NCBI RefSeq assembly: GCF_014639255.1
Contig: NZ_BMFV01000010.1
Location: 1-64,000, forward strand
Length of the DNA stretch: 64,000 nt
Reading direction: 5' to 3'
Source: Pullulanibacillus pueri
GTDB lineage: Bacteria; Bacillota; Bacilli; Bacillales; Sporolactobacillaceae
Positions 22,866 through 33,429 of the stretch are shown here, in pieces. The notes beneath the pieces are model-generated. The model made no database searches. It was not told the origin of the DNA and was given only the letters and a program-made list of their open reading frames with translations. Made by a program: the position numbers and the translations under genes. Position 1 is the first letter of the stretch. Every line of letters starts with the position of its first letter.

Positions 22866-23000
22866 ATGAAACGTACGTACCAACCTAATAATCGTAAACG
22901 TAAAAAGGTACACGGGTTTCGTGCGCGTATGAGTACGAAAAATGGACGTAAAGTACTTGCACGTCGCCGTAAAAAAGGAAGAAAAGTATTATCTGCTTAA
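22866..23000 (+). CDS. rpmH: 50S ribosomal protein L34
   Basis: 44-residue, very basic protein: [18 protein letters not shown] opening and [13 protein letters not shown] end, the standard L34. It is one of the last proteins of the large subunit. TGGGAGGTGG precedes the ATG. Follows the consensus promoter and ends at a terminator. Confidence 0.98.
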   Translation: MKRTYQPNNRKRKKVHGFRARMSTKNGRKVLARRRKKGRKVLSA

Positions 23001-23028
23001 GGCCACTGAGGATGCAGTGGTCTTTTTT
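23000..23028 (+). terminator. Terminator of rpmH
   Basis: GGCCACTG and CAGTGGTC arms with a short loop and six T. It directly follows the rpmH stop and reduces flow into rnpA. Confidence 0.85.
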
Positions 23029-23137
23029 CACTATCTAATGAGAATAAGCTTGATGCAATCTATACTTTGAACTTAAGGAGTATAGATTGTATTTTACATT
23101 TATATTTTACATAAGGTTTGTGATTTGGAGTGAAAAG

Positions 23138-23497
23138 ATGAAAAAAATCCAACCTTTAAAGAAAGACAATGATTTTCAAGAGGTTTTCAAAAAAGGAAAG
23201 TCTATAGCTAACAGGCAGTTTGTTATCTATGTTCTAAAGCAGGAGGACCAGCCATATGCTAGAGTAGGTCTTTCTGTGAGTAAAAAGCTTGGGAATGCAG
23301 TAATGAGAAATAGAATTAAACGGTGTATACGTGAAGCGATTCGGCATTATGAAAACCGTTTCTTAATAGGGATAGATTGTGTTATTATTGCTAGGAAGCC
23401 TACTTCTGAACTAAACTATTGGGAAATAGCAAAAAGTCTTAAACATATTTTGGGTAAAGGGCATCTTTTAAAGAAGGACAAGGGTGATGCGAGATGA
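23138..23497 (+). CDS. rnpA: Ribonuclease P protein component
   Basis: 119-residue basic cofactor of the RNase P ribozyme, which cuts tRNA 5' leaders. The signature [13 protein letters not shown] and the opening [20 protein letters not shown] are present. I chose the ATG at 23138 behind TTGGAG; 17 upstream codons are AT-rich leader. The stop overlaps yidD by four bases. Confidence 0.97.
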   Translation: MKKIQPLKKDNDFQEVFKKGKSIANRQFVIYVLKQEDQPYARVGLSVSKKLGNAVMRNRIKRCIREAIRHYENRFLIGIDCVIIARKPTSELNYWEIAKSLKHILGKGHLLKKDKGDAR

Positions 23498-23733
23498 AAT
23501 GGATCGCCATGGGTGTCATTTTTATCTATAGGAAATGTATTTCGCCACTTAAACCTCCAACGTGCCGTTTCTATCCTACTTGCTCAGAGTATGGGATGGA
23601 GGCCTTTAAACGATTTGGTTTTTTTAAGGGGAGTTTTTTAACAATAAAGAGGATCCTTAAATGTCATCCCTTTCATCCGGGAGGATTTGATCCTGTGCCT
23701 GAAAGAGATAAACATTCGCATAAACACGCTTAA
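23494..23733 (+). CDS. yidD: Membrane protein insertion efficiency factor YidD
   Basis: 79-residue YidD family: [20 protein letters not shown] with the conserved cysteines and PGGFDPVPE end. It helps YidC-dependent insertion at the inner face of the membrane. Overlaps rnpA (ATGA) and precedes yidC, the conserved order. Confidence 0.96.
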   Translation: MKWIAMGVIFIYRKCISPLKPPTCRFYPTCSEYGMEAFKRFGFFKGSFLTIKRILKCHPFHPGGFDPVPERDKHSHKHA

Positions 23734-23777
23734 GATGAAAAGAGACAGTGATGGTAACTAAGGAGGTAGACATAAAA

Positions 23778-24557
23778 TTGCGCAAAAAGCTGCCACTAAT
23801 AATTACTTTAATTCTTTTAGTAGGCTTGTTAACCGGCTGTACTTCGTATAATGAACCGATTAATTCCAACAGCACAGGGATATGGAATGAATGGTTTGTT
23901 TGGCCACTCTCACAATTCATTACGTACATAGCCAATATTTTTGGTGGGAGTTATGGTATGGCGATCATTATTTGTACAATCATCGTTCGCCTTGTTTTGC
24001 TTCCATTAATGATAAAGCAAACTAAAAGCTCAGGGAATATGCAACTCATTCAACCTGAAATTAAGAAGTTGAGAGAGAAGTATAGTTCAAAAGACCAAGA
24101 AACACAAAAGAAATTACAACAAGAAACAATGAAGCTTTTTCAGGAACATAATGTCAATCCTGTAGCGGGATGCCTGCCCTTACTCATTCAAATGCCGATT
24201 TTGATTGCTTTTTATCATGCGATTAATCGCACACCAGAAATTAAGGAGCATACTTTCCTTTGGTTCCAGATGGGGGCACATGACCCTTATTACATTTTAC
24301 CTGTGATTGCTGCCGTCACGACATTTATTTCACAAAAGATTATGATGGGTTCGATGGGGAATTCTAATCCACAAATGGCGATGATGACCTATATTATGCC
24401 AATCATGATTCTAGTGTTAGCGATCAATTTCCCTGCGGCACTTGCTTTATATTGGGTTATTGGTAATATCTTTATGATTTTCCAAACCTACTTTGTTATT
24501 GCTCCTATGAGGAAGAAGTACAATAATCAAACTCAAACTGGAGGAACGAAAAAGTGA
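23778..24557 (+). CDS. spoIIIJ: Membrane insertase YidC1/SpoIIIJ (lipoprotein type)
   Basis: Inserts membrane proteins with or after SecYEG; in spore formers the SpoIIIJ copy is needed for forespore sigma-G activity. 259 residues: a lipoprotein signal with lipobox LLTGC, five membrane segments, the conserved [14 protein letters not shown] and hydrophilic-groove arginine (IVRLVLLP). I chose the TTG at 23778, after AAGGAGG, giving a normal 21-residue signal; the upstream GTG/ATG at 23748/23751 lacks a ribosome site. Coupled to jag downstream. Confidence 0.93.
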   Translation: MRKKLPLIITLILLVGLLTGCTSYNEPINSNSTGIWNEWFVWPLSQFITYIANIFGGSYGMAIIICTIIVRLVLLPLMIKQTKSSGNMQLIQPEIKKLREKYSSKDQETQKKLQQETMKLFQEHNVNPVAGCLPLLIQMPILIAFYHAINRTPEIKEHTFLWFQMGAHDPYYILPVIAAVTTFISQKIMMGSMGNSNPQMAMMTYIMPIMILVLAINFPAALALYWVIGNIFMIFQTYFVIAPMRKKYNNQTQTGGTKK

Positions 24558-25264
24558 TGGATGTAACAGTAAGTGGAAAATCGATTCAAGAAGCTTTAAC
24601 TTCTGCTTTAAGTACCTTAAATACAAGTGAAGATAAAGTACATGTTGAAGTGCTAGAAGCTCCTAAAAAGGGGTTCCTTGGATTGATTGGTTCGAAGCCG
24701 GCGACCATAAAAGTGTCTCTGATTGAACCTCCATCAACTGTTGAGCAAGAGGAAAGCCATCCAGAGGAATTAACTGAGGCAGTTGATATAGCCAGTGTTG
24801 ATCCTATCGATCCAATAGAAAAAGCATCCGATTATTTAAAAAATGTGATAGAAAAAATGGGAATTGCCATAGAGATTAAAGCGACTAAAGTCGATAGCCG
24901 GAATTACGAGATTGAGCTTATCGGTGATAAAATGGGCATTTTGATTGGAAAGCGTGGACAAACACTAAATTCCTTTCAATACTTGGCTAACATGGTCGCT
25001 AATCACCATTCCAAAAACAATATTAGAATTCTTCTCGATGCTGAAAATTACCGTGAGAGACGCAAAGAGTCATTGACGGGATTAGCTCAGAGAAATGCTG
25101 AAAAGGTAAAAAGAACAGGAAGGAAAGTTGTTTTAGAGCCTATGCCTTCCTATGAAAGAAAAGTGATTCACACCGCTTTACAAGGGAATCCTTTGATTCA
25201 GACAACATCAGAAGGGGTCGAACCTCATCGGTATGTTGTAATATCTACAAAAAACGAAAAATAG
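24557..25264 (+). CDS. jag: RNA-binding protein Jag (KhpB/EloR family)
   Basis: 235 residues in three parts: N-terminal Jag domain (VTVSGKSIQEALTSAL), a middle KH domain (IGDKMGILIGKRGQTLNSF) and a C-terminal R3H domain (RRKESLTGLAQRNAEKVKRTGR). Linker is acidic and proline-rich. Related proteins bind RNA and affect cell-wall elongation and sporulation. The ATG overlaps the yidC stop (GTGATG), GGAGG lies 11 bases earlier. Confidence 0.95.
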   Translation: MDVTVSGKSIQEALTSALSTLNTSEDKVHVEVLEAPKKGFLGLIGSKPATIKVSLIEPPSTVEQEESHPEELTEAVDIASVDPIDPIEKASDYLKNVIEKMGIAIEIKATKVDSRNYEIELIGDKMGILIGKRGQTLNSFQYLANMVANHHSKNNIRILLDAENYRERRKESLTGLAQRNAEKVKRTGRKVVLEPMPSYERKVIHTALQGNPLIQTTSEGVEPHRYVVISTKNEK

Positions 25265-25285
25265 AAAGTCATATAGAATTAAGGA

Positions 25286-25315
25286 GAGCAGCTCATGGAA
25301 TGGGCTGCTTTTTTT
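25286..25315 (+). terminator. Terminator of jag
   Basis: AGCAGCTC and GGGCTGCT arms (one wobble) with a short loop and seven T. Ends the rnpA-yidD-yidC-jag unit. Confidence 0.9.
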
Positions 25316-25439
25316 GTACAAGAATAAGAAAGGATAAGCCATCGAAGCCCTAAAGAGATCAGTAGAAAAACTTGTCTTCATCGATAAAGACTTGGTGTAA
25401 GCCAGGCAATTAAACAGAGGGAGTTTTTCTTATCAGGAT

Positions 25440-25745
25440 TTATAGATCCCAGATAGCCTACGTGCCATTTTGACTTTCACCATTATGGTATGGCCACAGC
25501 CAAATCGGATTCTGGTTATCAGAACGGTGTGGATTGCCGCTTCAGAACTACGATGAAGTTACGTGTCCTGGTGTTCCCTCAGGACTTTAGTTTAGTTATC
25601 TGTGAGTTAGCGGCGCTGAGGAAACACTCTCCTTCGATTCTCGCATCCTTCGCTCCAGTCTCGGTCCACTTGCTACTGGCAGTTCATCTTGGTATTAAAA
25701 ACTTTTTCCATGACTTTAGCGGGCGCTCTTGCCCATTTTTTTTGC
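25440..25745. repeat. Intergenic repeat family, degenerate copy 3
   Basis: Shares TCTGGTTATCAGAACGGTGT, then GGATTGCCGCTTCAGAAC, with the copies at 47.7 and 49.7 kb, and ends in CGGTCCACTTGCTACTGGCA as they do. The middle differs and holds TTACGTGTCC. An open frame of 86 codons crosses it but has no protein features, so no gene is called. Confidence 0.65.
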
Positions 25746-25819
25746 TTTAAACAATCAGCATCAAGAGTCTTGAAGTTTGAGTTTTCCATGTTCATTACAA
25801 GGAGGCTCCGCAGAAGGAT

Positions 25820-25932
25820 GTGGATAAAATAATTTTACCTATTCATCAACATGTGGATAACCTATCAATGACTTTATCCACAAACAAAAATATGGTATTC
25901 TAATACTTTAGGAATACTATTTTGTGGATAAA
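25820..25932. other. DnaA-box cluster upstream of mnmE
   Basis: Four perfect nine-base DnaA boxes within 113 bases: TGTGGATAA at 25820-25828, 25853-25861 and 25924-25932, and TTATCCACA at 25875-25883. The surroundings are AT-rich. It is 3.3 kb from the oriC part upstream of dnaA and directly before mnmE-mnmG. It could titrate DnaA or regulate mnmE; there is no trio-like element next to it. Confidence 0.85.
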
Positions 25933-25993
25933 ATAAGGGTAAGTTCATATAGACAGTTTTAAGCGGTAGCTTTGAATATAGAGAGGGAAGAAG

Positions 25994-27379
25994 GTGAAGC
26001 GAGTGGAACAAGATACGATTGCGGCGATATCGACACCGATTGGAGAGGGAGCTATTGCAATTGTTCGTTTAAGCGGAGAGGAAGCAATCATAATTGCTGA
26101 TCGTTTTTATAGAGGGAGAAAAGCGCTGACTGATGTTGAATCACATACAATTCAATATGGGAAAATCTATGATCCGGAGCGTGAAGAGGTTATAGAGGAA
26201 GTCATGGTCTCGGTGATGAAGGCTCCGCGGACATTTACTCGAGAAAATATAGTTGAAATTAATTGTCATGGAGGGTTAATGTCTGTCAATCGGGTGTTAG
26301 AGCTTGCCATAACGCATGGTGCACGATTGGCTGAACCCGGGGAATTTACAAAGCGGGCTTTTTTAAATGGGCGTATTGATTTGTCACAAGCTGAGGCTGT
26401 CATGGATATGATCCGAGCGAAGACAGATAAGGCCATGAATGTTGCGATGGGGCAAATGCAAGGGCGACTTTCAAAGCTCGTACAAGGTTTGCGGCAGGAG
26501 TTACTTGAGATGATTGCTCAAGTAGAGGTCAATATTGATTATCCGGAATATGATGCTGAAGAAATGACGCATCAATTATTAATAGAGAAGTCAGAGGAAA
26601 TAAAAAAGGAAATCGAGAAATTATTAGTCACATCCCGCCAAGGAAAAATATTAAGAGAAGGACTGGCGACGGTTATTATTGGACGGCCTAATGTTGGTAA
26701 ATCTTCCCTTTTAAATAGTCTTGTTCATGAAAATAAGGCGATTGTGACCGACATTCCTGGGACCACACGCGATGTCATCGAAGAATATGTGAATGTAAGA
26801 GGCGTTCCTCTTCAACTTATTGATACTGCAGGCATTCGGGAAACAGAAGATATCGTTGAGAAAATGGGTGTTGAACGTTCAAGACAAGTGTTAAAAAAAG
26901 CTGACCTCATTTTATATTTAATCAATTATAATGAAGTATTATCTGATGAAGATTTGCGTTTGTTTGATGCAATTAAAGATATGGATGCTATTATTGTCAT
27001 CAATAAGACTGATTTAGAACAAAGAATTGACCTTGAGAAAGTGAAGCAGCTGGCCGGAAATCGACCGGTCCTAACGACCTCTTTGCTTAAAGAAGAGGGG
27101 ATCGATGAGCTTGAGCAAGCAATTAGTGGTCTGTTCTATGATCAAGGTCTTGAGGGAAATGATCTGACCTATGTCTCCAATACAAGACACATTACTTTAT
27201 TAATTCAGGCAAAAAAAGCGATTGAGGATGCTATGAATGCTATAGAAGCCAATATGCCGGTCGATATGGCACAAATTGATATTAGAAGAACTTGGGAGCT
27301 CCTTGGGGAAATTGTCGGTGATACCGTTTCAGATAGTTTAATTGATCAGTTATTTTCACAGTTTTGTCTCGGAAAATAG
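25994..27379 (+). CDS. mnmE: tRNA modification GTPase MnmE
   Basis: With MnmG it installs the carboxymethylaminomethyl group on wobble U34 of tRNAs. 461 residues: N-terminal tetrahydrofolate-binding domain ([20 protein letters not shown]), helical domain, inserted G domain with [17 protein letters not shown] and NKTD, and the C-terminal FCLGK motif with the catalytic Cys. Start GTG 25994 or GTG 26003 are both possible; the second has better spacing from AAGGTGA. Forms an operon with mnmG. Confidence 0.97.
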   Translation: MKRVEQDTIAAISTPIGEGAIAIVRLSGEEAIIIADRFYRGRKALTDVESHTIQYGKIYDPEREEVIEEVMVSVMKAPRTFTRENIVEINCHGGLMSVNRVLELAITHGARLAEPGEFTKRAFLNGRIDLSQAEAVMDMIRAKTDKAMNVAMGQMQGRLSKLVQGLRQELLEMIAQVEVNIDYPEYDAEEMTHQLLIEKSEEIKKEIEKLLVTSRQGKILREGLATVIIGRPNVGKSSLLNSLVHENKAIVTDIPGTTRDVIEEYVNVRGVPLQLIDTAGIRETEDIVEKMGVERSRQVLKKADLILYLINYNEVLSDEDLRLFDAIKDMDAIIVINKTDLEQRIDLEKVKQLAGNRPVLTTSLLKEEGIDELEQAISGLFYDQGLEGNDLTYVSNTRHITLLIQAKKAIEDAMNAIEANMPVDMAQIDIRRTWELLGEIVGDTVSDSLIDQLFSQFCLGK

Positions 27380-27421
27380 TTTAATATTGGTTTAATTACA
27401 TTTTATTTGGAGGAAAAATTG

Positions 27422-29308
27422 ATGGGATATCATGCTGGAGATTTTGATGTAATTGTCATAGGGGCAGGGCATGCCGGTGTTGAGGCCGCTTTAGCTTCTG
27501 CTCGTATGGGCTCTAAAACTCTAATGCTTACCCTTAACCTTGATACCATTGCATTTATGCCCTGTAACCCCTCTGTAGGGGGGCCAGCAAAAGGTGTCGT
27601 CGTTCGTGAAATTGACGCTTTGGGCGGAGAAATGGGTAAGAATATAGATAAAACACATATTCAAATGAGAATGCTTAATACACGTAAAGGGCCTGCTGTT
27701 CGGGCACTTAGGGCACAAGCCGATAAATTTATGTATATTAGAGAAATGAAAAAAACCATTGAAGAAACAGAGAATCTCACCTTACAACAAGGAATGGTTG
27801 AACGCTTAATTGTAGAAGATGGGGTTTGTAAGGGTGTTATTACAAAAACCAATGCTGAATATACGGCAAAGGCCGTGATCATTACAACAGGAACCTTTTT
27901 AAGGGGGAAAATTATTATTGGTGAACTTTCCTACGAGAGTGGCCCTAATAATATGCAACCTTCGATTAACCTTTCCTATCATTTACAAGAACTTGGCTTT
28001 GACCTTGTTCGATTTAAAACAGGGACACCGCCACGGATTAATAGTAAAACAATAGATTATAGCAAAACGGAGATGCAGCCGGGTGATGAAGAACCCCATG
28101 CCTTCTCTTATGAAACAACACAATATATCACCGATCAGATTCCCTGTTGGTTAACGTATACAAGTGCCAAAACCCATGAAATTATTAATAGCAATTTAGG
28201 GCGGTCACCGATGTATTCAGGGATGATTAAAGGTACCGGCCCGCGTTATTGTCCTTCTATTGAGGATAAAATTGTCCGCTTTAGTGATAAACCACGTCAT
28301 CAGATTTTTCTTGAACCTGAAGGCAGGGACACCGAGGAAGTCTATGTGCAAGGTCTTTCGACAAGTTTACCTGAGGATGTTCAAGTGGAGATGCTGAGAA
28401 CAGTTCCAGGGCTCGAAAATGCCTCAATGATGAGAGCGGGGTACGCCATTGAGTATGATGCCATGGTACCAACGCAATTATGGCCAACGTTGGAAACTAA
28501 GAAAATTAAAGGTCTCTATACTGCGGGGCAAATTAATGGAACATCGGGTTATGAGGAGGCTGCAGCACAAGGGATTATGGCAGGGATTAATGCCGCTCAA
28601 GCGGTTCAAGGGAAGGATCCTGTCATTTTAGATCGTTCACAAGCCTATATTGGCGTCCTTATCGATGATCTTGTCACTAAAGGGACTAATGAACCCTATC
28701 GCTTGCTAACCTCTCGTGCTGAATATCGATTGTTGTTGAGACATGATAATGCTGATTTACGTTTAACGGAAATTGGGTTTGATATTGGGTTAATCCCCGA
28801 GAAAAGGTATAATAAGTTTATAGAAAAGAAAAGATTAATTGAAGAAGAAAAACAACGTCTTGAAAAAATTATGATCAAACCTACTGAAGAAGTGCAAGAA
28901 ATTTTACGTTCTGTTGGTGGTCATGAATTAAAAGAACCTGTGACAGCAGAGCAGCTCTTAAAAAGACCAGAAATTCATTATCATCATATTGCTCAAATTG
29001 TACCGTCTGAACGAGACATTCCTGAGGATGTGGCAGAACAGGTCGATATCCAAACGAAATATGAAGGGTATATTGGTAAACAACTTCAACAAGTGGATAA
29101 AATGAAACGAATGGAAGAAAAACGCATTCCTGATGATCTCAATTATGAGGCGATCCATGGGCTAGCGACTGAAGCCAAACAAAAGTTAGCAGAAGTAAGA
29201 CCTTTGTCTGTTGGGCAAGCATCACGTGTATCTGGGGTAAACCCGAGTGATGTGTCCATTTTACTGGTTTATCTTGAACAAGGACGATTAGCAAAGATAG
29301 CAAAGTAG
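27422..29308 (+). CDS. mnmG: tRNA modification FAD enzyme MnmG (GidA)
   Basis: FAD-binding partner of MnmE, 628 residues. Rossmann motif [12 protein letters not shown] near the N terminus, [25 protein letters not shown], and the C-terminal helical MnmE-binding domain ([20 protein letters not shown]). ATG at 27422 is right after GGAGG with family-like [10 protein letters not shown]; the in-frame ATG at 27407 precedes the ribosome site and is rejected. Confidence 0.98.
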   Translation: MGYHAGDFDVIVIGAGHAGVEAALASARMGSKTLMLTLNLDTIAFMPCNPSVGGPAKGVVVREIDALGGEMGKNIDKTHIQMRMLNTRKGPAVRALRAQADKFMYIREMKKTIEETENLTLQQGMVERLIVEDGVCKGVITKTNAEYTAKAVIITTGTFLRGKIIIGELSYESGPNNMQPSINLSYHLQELGFDLVRFKTGTPPRINSKTIDYSKTEMQPGDEEPHAFSYETTQYITDQIPCWLTYTSAKTHEIINSNLGRSPMYSGMIKGTGPRYCPSIEDKIVRFSDKPRHQIFLEPEGRDTEEVYVQGLSTSLPEDVQVEMLRTVPGLENASMMRAGYAIEYDAMVPTQLWPTLETKKIKGLYTAGQINGTSGYEEAAAQGIMAGINAAQAVQGKDPVILDRSQAYIGVLIDDLVTKGTNEPYRLLTSRAEYRLLLRHDNADLRLTEIGFDIGLIPEKRYNKFIEKKRLIEEEKQRLEKIMIKPTEEVQEILRSVGGHELKEPVTAEQLLKRPEIHYHHIAQIVPSERDIPEDVAEQVDIQTKYEGYIGKQLQQVDKMKRMEEKRIPDDLNYEAIHGLATEAKQKLAEVRPLSVGQASRVSGVNPSDVSILLVYLEQGRLAKIAK

Positions 29309-29407
29309 ATCAATCATATTCTATTTTCTCCGGCACACAAGGGAGGAGATTATGCTCCTTTCTTGCTAGAGTGGCCGGGTGAAAATAGGATGACTTGGAG
29401 GCCATTG

Positions 29408-30115
29408 ATGGAAGGGTTCAACAATTTATTAAAGGAGAAAGGGATTGTCCTTTCTCCTTTCCAAGTTAATCAATTTAATACATATTACGAGACACTGATT
29501 GAATGGAATAGTAAGATTAATTTAACCGCAATCACAGAGAAAAGTGATGTGTACTTAAAACATTTTTATGATTCACTCACACCTAGCTTCTTTTTTGATT
29601 TTAGTCAACCTTTATCGCTTTGTGATGTAGGGGCAGGTGCAGGATTTCCTTCTATTCCACTAAAAATTATTTATCCTGAATTAGAGGTCACCATTGTAGA
29701 TGCTTTAAATAAACGGATTGGATTTTTAGAGGAATTAACGAATAGATTAGAGTTATCGGGTGTTCATCTTTACCATGATCGGGCTGAAACGTTTGGACAT
29801 CGAAAAAACATCCGGGAGTCATTTGACATCGTAACGGCTCGTGCTGTGGCTCGTTTAAATATTTTAAGTGAATATTGTATGCCCTTAACTAAAGTAGGTG
29901 GAACGTTTATTGCCATGAAGGGTGCAAGTGGGAAAGACGAAATTGATGAATCTCAGATCGCGATTCAAAAATTGGGAGGAGAACTCCAGCGAGTAGAGCC
30001 TTTCCTCTTACCAGAAGAACAAAGCCATAGAGATGTGATTATGATTCAAAAGGTGAGAACAACACCAAAAAAATACCCAAGAAAACCAGGGACACCTTCT
30101 AAACAACCGTTGTAA
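29408..30115 (+). CDS. rsmG: 16S rRNA (guanine-527-N7) methyltransferase
   Basis: SAM-dependent methyltransferase of 235 residues acting on the 530 loop of 16S rRNA. SAM site [12 protein letters not shown], and [10 protein letters not shown] and KYPRKPGTP blocks are all family-typical. ATG at 29408 follows GGAGG by seven bases; upstream codons to 29363 do not match the family. Follows mnmG by 99 bases. Confidence 0.97.
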   Translation: MEGFNNLLKEKGIVLSPFQVNQFNTYYETLIEWNSKINLTAITEKSDVYLKHFYDSLTPSFFFDFSQPLSLCDVGAGAGFPSIPLKIIYPELEVTIVDALNKRIGFLEELTNRLELSGVHLYHDRAETFGHRKNIRESFDIVTARAVARLNILSEYCMPLTKVGGTFIAMKGASGKDEIDESQIAIQKLGGELQRVEPFLLPEEQSHRDVIMIQKVRTTPKKYPRKPGTPSKQPL

Positions 30116-30202
30116 TGTCGATATTATGCTTTACATTACCTAAATTTAAGGTAAGGGGAAGAAAGAGATCCCTTATTAAACAATTAGAACTTTCTCATGG
30201 AA

Positions 30203-30218
30203 TGTTCCACGTGAAACA
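30203..30218. other. parS: parS site (perfect)
   Basis: TGTTCCACGTGAAACA, identical to the Bacillus parS consensus, in the rsmG-noc gap. It is the loading site for Spo0J/ParB, which then recruits SMC and works with Soj. Confidence 0.95.
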
Positions 30219-30290
30219 TTTTTAATCATGCAGGAATTTAATTTTTAACAGCGAAATATTATGTTAGATGATAAGGGTGGTGATCGTATC

Positions 30291-31133
30291 ATGAAACAAC
30301 CTTTTTCCAAGTTTTTTGGACAAGGAGATAAGCCTGAAGTGGTCGAGGATTGGCAACAGGAACAGGTGAAGGATATCTTGGTCGAAAATATTATTCCCAA
30401 TAGATATCAACCAAGAACGGTCTTTAATGAGGAGAAAATTGAAGAGCTTGCTCATACGATTGAAACCCATGGACTTATTCAGCCCATTGTTATTCGTCAG
30501 TATGAAGAGAATAAATATGAGATCATTGCAGGGGAGCGCAGGTGGCGAGCGGCCAATTATCTCGGTTGGAAAACCGTTCCTGCCATTATTAAAGAATATG
30601 ATGATGCGCAAACCGCAGCGGTGGCTCTCATTGAAAACCTTCAAAGAGAAGAATTAACAGCCATTGAAGAAGCAATGGCTTATGCTAAATTGATGGATAT
30701 CCATGGTTTAACTCAGGAAAGTTTAGCCCAAAAGTTAGGTAAAGGGCAGTCGACCATCGCAAATAAACTAAGATTATTAAAATTACCGACATCTGTCCAA
30801 AATGCTTTGTTAGAGAAGAAAATATCTGAGAGACATGCGCGTGCCTTAATTCTTTTAAAGAATGATCCTGAAAAGCAAGAAAAGGTTTTAAATGAAATCA
30901 TAGAAAAAGAGTTAAACGTAAAGCAAACAGAGCTAAGGATTAAGAGTTTAATAGAAAAAGTTGAAAAGCAAAAGCCAAAGAGAAGGCTATCCTTAAGTAA
31001 AGATATGAGAATTGCGGTTAATACCATTCGTCAATCCGTAGGAATGGTTTCAGATACAGGGCTTAAAGTCGATACAAATGAAGAGGATTTAGGCGATTAT
31101 TATCAGTTTACGATCCGTATTCCAAAAAAATAA
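30291..31133 (+). CDS. noc: Nucleoid occlusion protein Noc
   Basis: ParB-family CTPase that binds scattered Noc sites and keeps the Z ring off the nucleoid. 280 residues: N-terminal membrane-binding stretch [11 protein letters not shown], CTPase motif [12 protein letters not shown] and [17 protein letters not shown] around [19 protein letters not shown], and C-terminal dimer domain with [10 protein letters not shown]. The opening and C-terminal block separate it from Spo0J. ATG at 30291 follows GGTGGTGAT. Confidence 0.95.
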   Translation: MKQPFSKFFGQGDKPEVVEDWQQEQVKDILVENIIPNRYQPRTVFNEEKIEELAHTIETHGLIQPIVIRQYEENKYEIIAGERRWRAANYLGWKTVPAIIKEYDDAQTAAVALIENLQREELTAIEEAMAYAKLMDIHGLTQESLAQKLGKGQSTIANKLRLLKLPTSVQNALLEKKISERHARALILLKNDPEKQEKVLNEIIEKELNVKQTELRIKSLIEKVEKQKPKRRLSLSKDMRIAVNTIRQSVGMVSDTGLKVDTNEEDLGDYYQFTIRIPKK

Positions 31134-31501
31134 ATCATGAATAAAATCTTGGGAAACCATTGAGTGGTTTCCTCTATTTGTGTCTTTTAAAACAATTGAT
31201 CCGAAGATTAACTGCTTTTTATAGCTTGCTAAAAAAATCTCACCTATTATTTTCTACTTTTATATTAATTTAATTTCATTTCATGATAAAATAGTAGTAT
31301 TGCTTGCTCTTTGAAAAAGAGAAATTTAAAAATAAAAAGTGTTTTAGTTAATACTCTCAATAAATAATCATGCATGGAAATAAGTGATGCAGCGACAGTC
31401 TTAATATTTCTCTGAAAAGACGAATGATATGAGGTTTAACGAAACGAATAGGAACGTGATGATAACGATCCTCATGTTGTATTTTTGAAGGTGGTGAAAA
31501 A
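31134..31501 (+). promoter_or_regulatory. noc-parA gap: terminator and AT-rich leader
   Basis: GGAAACCA and TGGTTTCC (31152-31171) form a hairpin with a weak T tail after noc. The rest is AT-rich and must hold a promoter for parA, for which GATAAAAT near 31285 is a possible -10. No gene, tRNA or repeat was seen. Confidence 0.5.
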
Positions 31502-32260
31502 GTGGGCAAGATATTAACCATTGCCAACCAGAAGGGTGGAGTCGGTAAAACAACAACTTCTGTCAATTTGAGTGCTTGTTTGGCTTATATGGGGAAAAAG
31601 GTATTATTAATTGATATTGATCCACAAGGTAACGCGACGAGTGGTGTTGGTGTTGATAAAGGTGATGTCGATGAATGTATATATAATGTTTTAGTAGAAG
31701 ACGTCGAGCCAAGTGAAGTGATCAAAACGACAAATGTTGAAGGTTTAGATATCATACCGTCCACCATTCAACTAGCTGGGGCTGAAATTGAATTAGTACC
31801 GACGATCTCTCGAGAGGTACGTCTCGGTAGAGCCCTTGAAAAAGTTCAAGATATTTATGATTATATTATTATCGATTGTCCACCTTCTTTAGGGTTATTG
31901 ACAATTAATGCATTGACAGCTTCTCACTCTGTAATTATACCTGTACAATGTGAATATTATGCTTTAGAAGGATTGAGTCAGCTACTGAACACGGTCAGGC
32001 TCGTTCAAAAACACTTGAATCATGATTTAATGATTGAAGGTGTTTTATTGACAATGCTTGATGCGAGGACTAATTTAGGAATACAAGTTATTGATGAAGT
32101 CAAAAAGTATTTTCAAGATAAAGTGTATCAAACGATTATTCCAAGAAATGTGAGATTAAGTGAAGCCCCTAGTTATGGAAAACCTATTATTATTTATGAT
32201 CCTAAGTCTCGTGGTGCTGAAGTTTATCTTGAATTAGCGAAGGAAGTGATGAACGGGTGA
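31502..32260 (+). CDS. parA: Chromosome partitioning ATPase ParA (Soj)
   Basis: Deviant-Walker ATPase of 252 residues; K11-GGVGKTT18 with the signature lysine, and DCPPSLGLLTINAL. It moves on the nucleoid, works with Spo0J in origin segregation and regulates DnaA and sporulation entry in Bacillus. GTG start behind GAAGGTGGTG. Overlaps parB by four bases. Confidence 0.97.
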   Translation: MGKILTIANQKGGVGKTTTSVNLSACLAYMGKKVLLIDIDPQGNATSGVGVDKGDVDECIYNVLVEDVEPSEVIKTTNVEGLDIIPSTIQLAGAEIELVPTISREVRLGRALEKVQDIYDYIIIDCPPSLGLLTINALTASHSVIIPVQCEYYALEGLSQLLNTVRLVQKHLNHDLMIEGVLLTMLDARTNLGIQVIDEVKKYFQDKVYQTIIPRNVRLSEAPSYGKPIIIYDPKSRGAEVYLELAKEVMNG

Positions 32261-33108
32261 ACAGAGGTTTAGGCAAAGGTATTAATGCTTTTTTTCCTGA
32301 AACAGAATTGAAAGAGAATGAGAGTATTCAGCAAATAAAAGTTAAGGAATTACGTCCGAATCCCTATCAGCCGAGAAAACACTTTGATGAAGAAGCTATC
32401 CAAGAGTTGAAAATCTCAATTGAAGAGCATGGTATTATACAGCCACTCATTGTGCGCAAAGGACTAAAGGGCTTTGATATTGTTGCAGGTGAGCGGCGCT
32501 ATCGAGCGGCTATTGAAGCTAAGCTTAAAACTGTTCCTGCACTAGTTAAGACGTTTTCAGACAAGGAAATGATGGAGATTGCCTTGATTGAAAACCTGCA
32601 ACGTGAAGATTTAAATGCGATTGAGGAAGCCATCGCTTATAAGAAACTCATGAGCGAATTACAGCTTACTCAAGAAGAACTCGCCAAAAAACTAGGTAAA
32701 AGTCGTCCCCATATTGCGAACCATTTGCGGTTGTTACAATTAGACAAGCCTGTTCAGTCCCTCATTGCCGAGGGGAAATTAACAATGGGGCATGGTCGAG
32801 CACTCCTTGGTCTAGTAAATAAACGGCAAATTCCTAGCGTTGTCGATAAGGTGATTAAAGAACAGCTTAATGTCCGTGATTTAGAAAAACTCATTTCTAA
32901 ACTGAACGAAAATGTTTCACGTGGAACAATTAAAAAGAGAAAAGAAAAATTAGATCCTATTCTGCAACAAAAGGAAGTCCAACTCAAACAGCGCTTTGGA
33001 ACTTCTGTGTCTATTAAACAATCTAAAAATAAAAATAAAGGTAAAATCGAGATTGAATATTATTCAAGCGAAGATTTAAACCGTGTTTTAGAGATTTTGG
33101 AACAATAG
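32257..33108 (+). CDS. parB: Chromosome partitioning protein ParB (Spo0J)
   Basis: CTP-dependent DNA clamp of 283 residues that loads at parS and recruits SMC. Opens NRGLGKGINAFFP, then CTPase core with GERRYRAA and ENLQREDLNAIEEA, HTH LAKKLGKSRPHIANHLRLL and C-terminal dimer domain. GTG start, four-base overlap with parA. A parS site lies inside the gene. Confidence 0.97.
   Translation: MNRGLGKGINAFFPETELKENESIQQIKVKELRPNPYQPRKHFDEEAIQELKISIEEHGIIQPLIVRKGLKGFDIVAGERRYRAAIEAKLKTVPALVKTFSDKEMMEIALIENLQREDLNAIEEAIAYKKLMSELQLTQEELAKKLGKSRPHIANHLRLLQLDKPVQSLIAEGKLTMGHGRALLGLVNKRQIPSVVDKVIKEQLNVRDLEKLISKLNENVSRGTIKKRKEKLDPILQQKEVQLKQRFGTSVSIKQSKNKNKGKIEIEYYSSEDLNRVLEILEQ
32913..32928. other. parS: parS site inside parB (perfect)
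   Basis: TGTTTCACGTGGAACA, the exact reverse complement of the site at 30203. B. subtilis spo0J also has a parS inside the gene. Confidence 0.95.
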
Positions 33109-33197
33109 AAGTTTAATAGCTTTAACTAAATACAGACAGGTGCTTATGTCTTGTTTGATGACCTTTAAAGGTTGAGAAATAGGGGAGGGCGCTGTAT

Positions 33198-33240
33198 GAG
33201 GTGACTCAAAGGTTTACGACCTTATTGAGTCACCTTTTTT
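33198..33240 (+). terminator. Terminator of parB
   Basis: AGGTGACTCAA and TTGAGTCACCT arms with an inner AAGGT/ACCTT pair, followed by six T. Very strong. Confidence 0.92.
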
Positions 33241-33429
33241 ATAAGGTCAGAAAGCATAACTTAGTGGAGAACCTTATAAATGCAACTTTGTGTTATCGCC
33301 ATTAAGGCTTGGCGACAAGCTGAGTTTTCTAATTCAATAATGTATTGTTGGCTATTATATGTGAGGTTAACGATATTTTAAAAGTCTATTTATACCCCCT
33401 TTAATGGCTAACTATTATTAAATGCACAG

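Noticed and set aside
25490..25750. Plus-strand open frame of 86 codons before mnmE
   Set aside because: Covers degenerate repeat copy 3, no protein signature or ribosome site.
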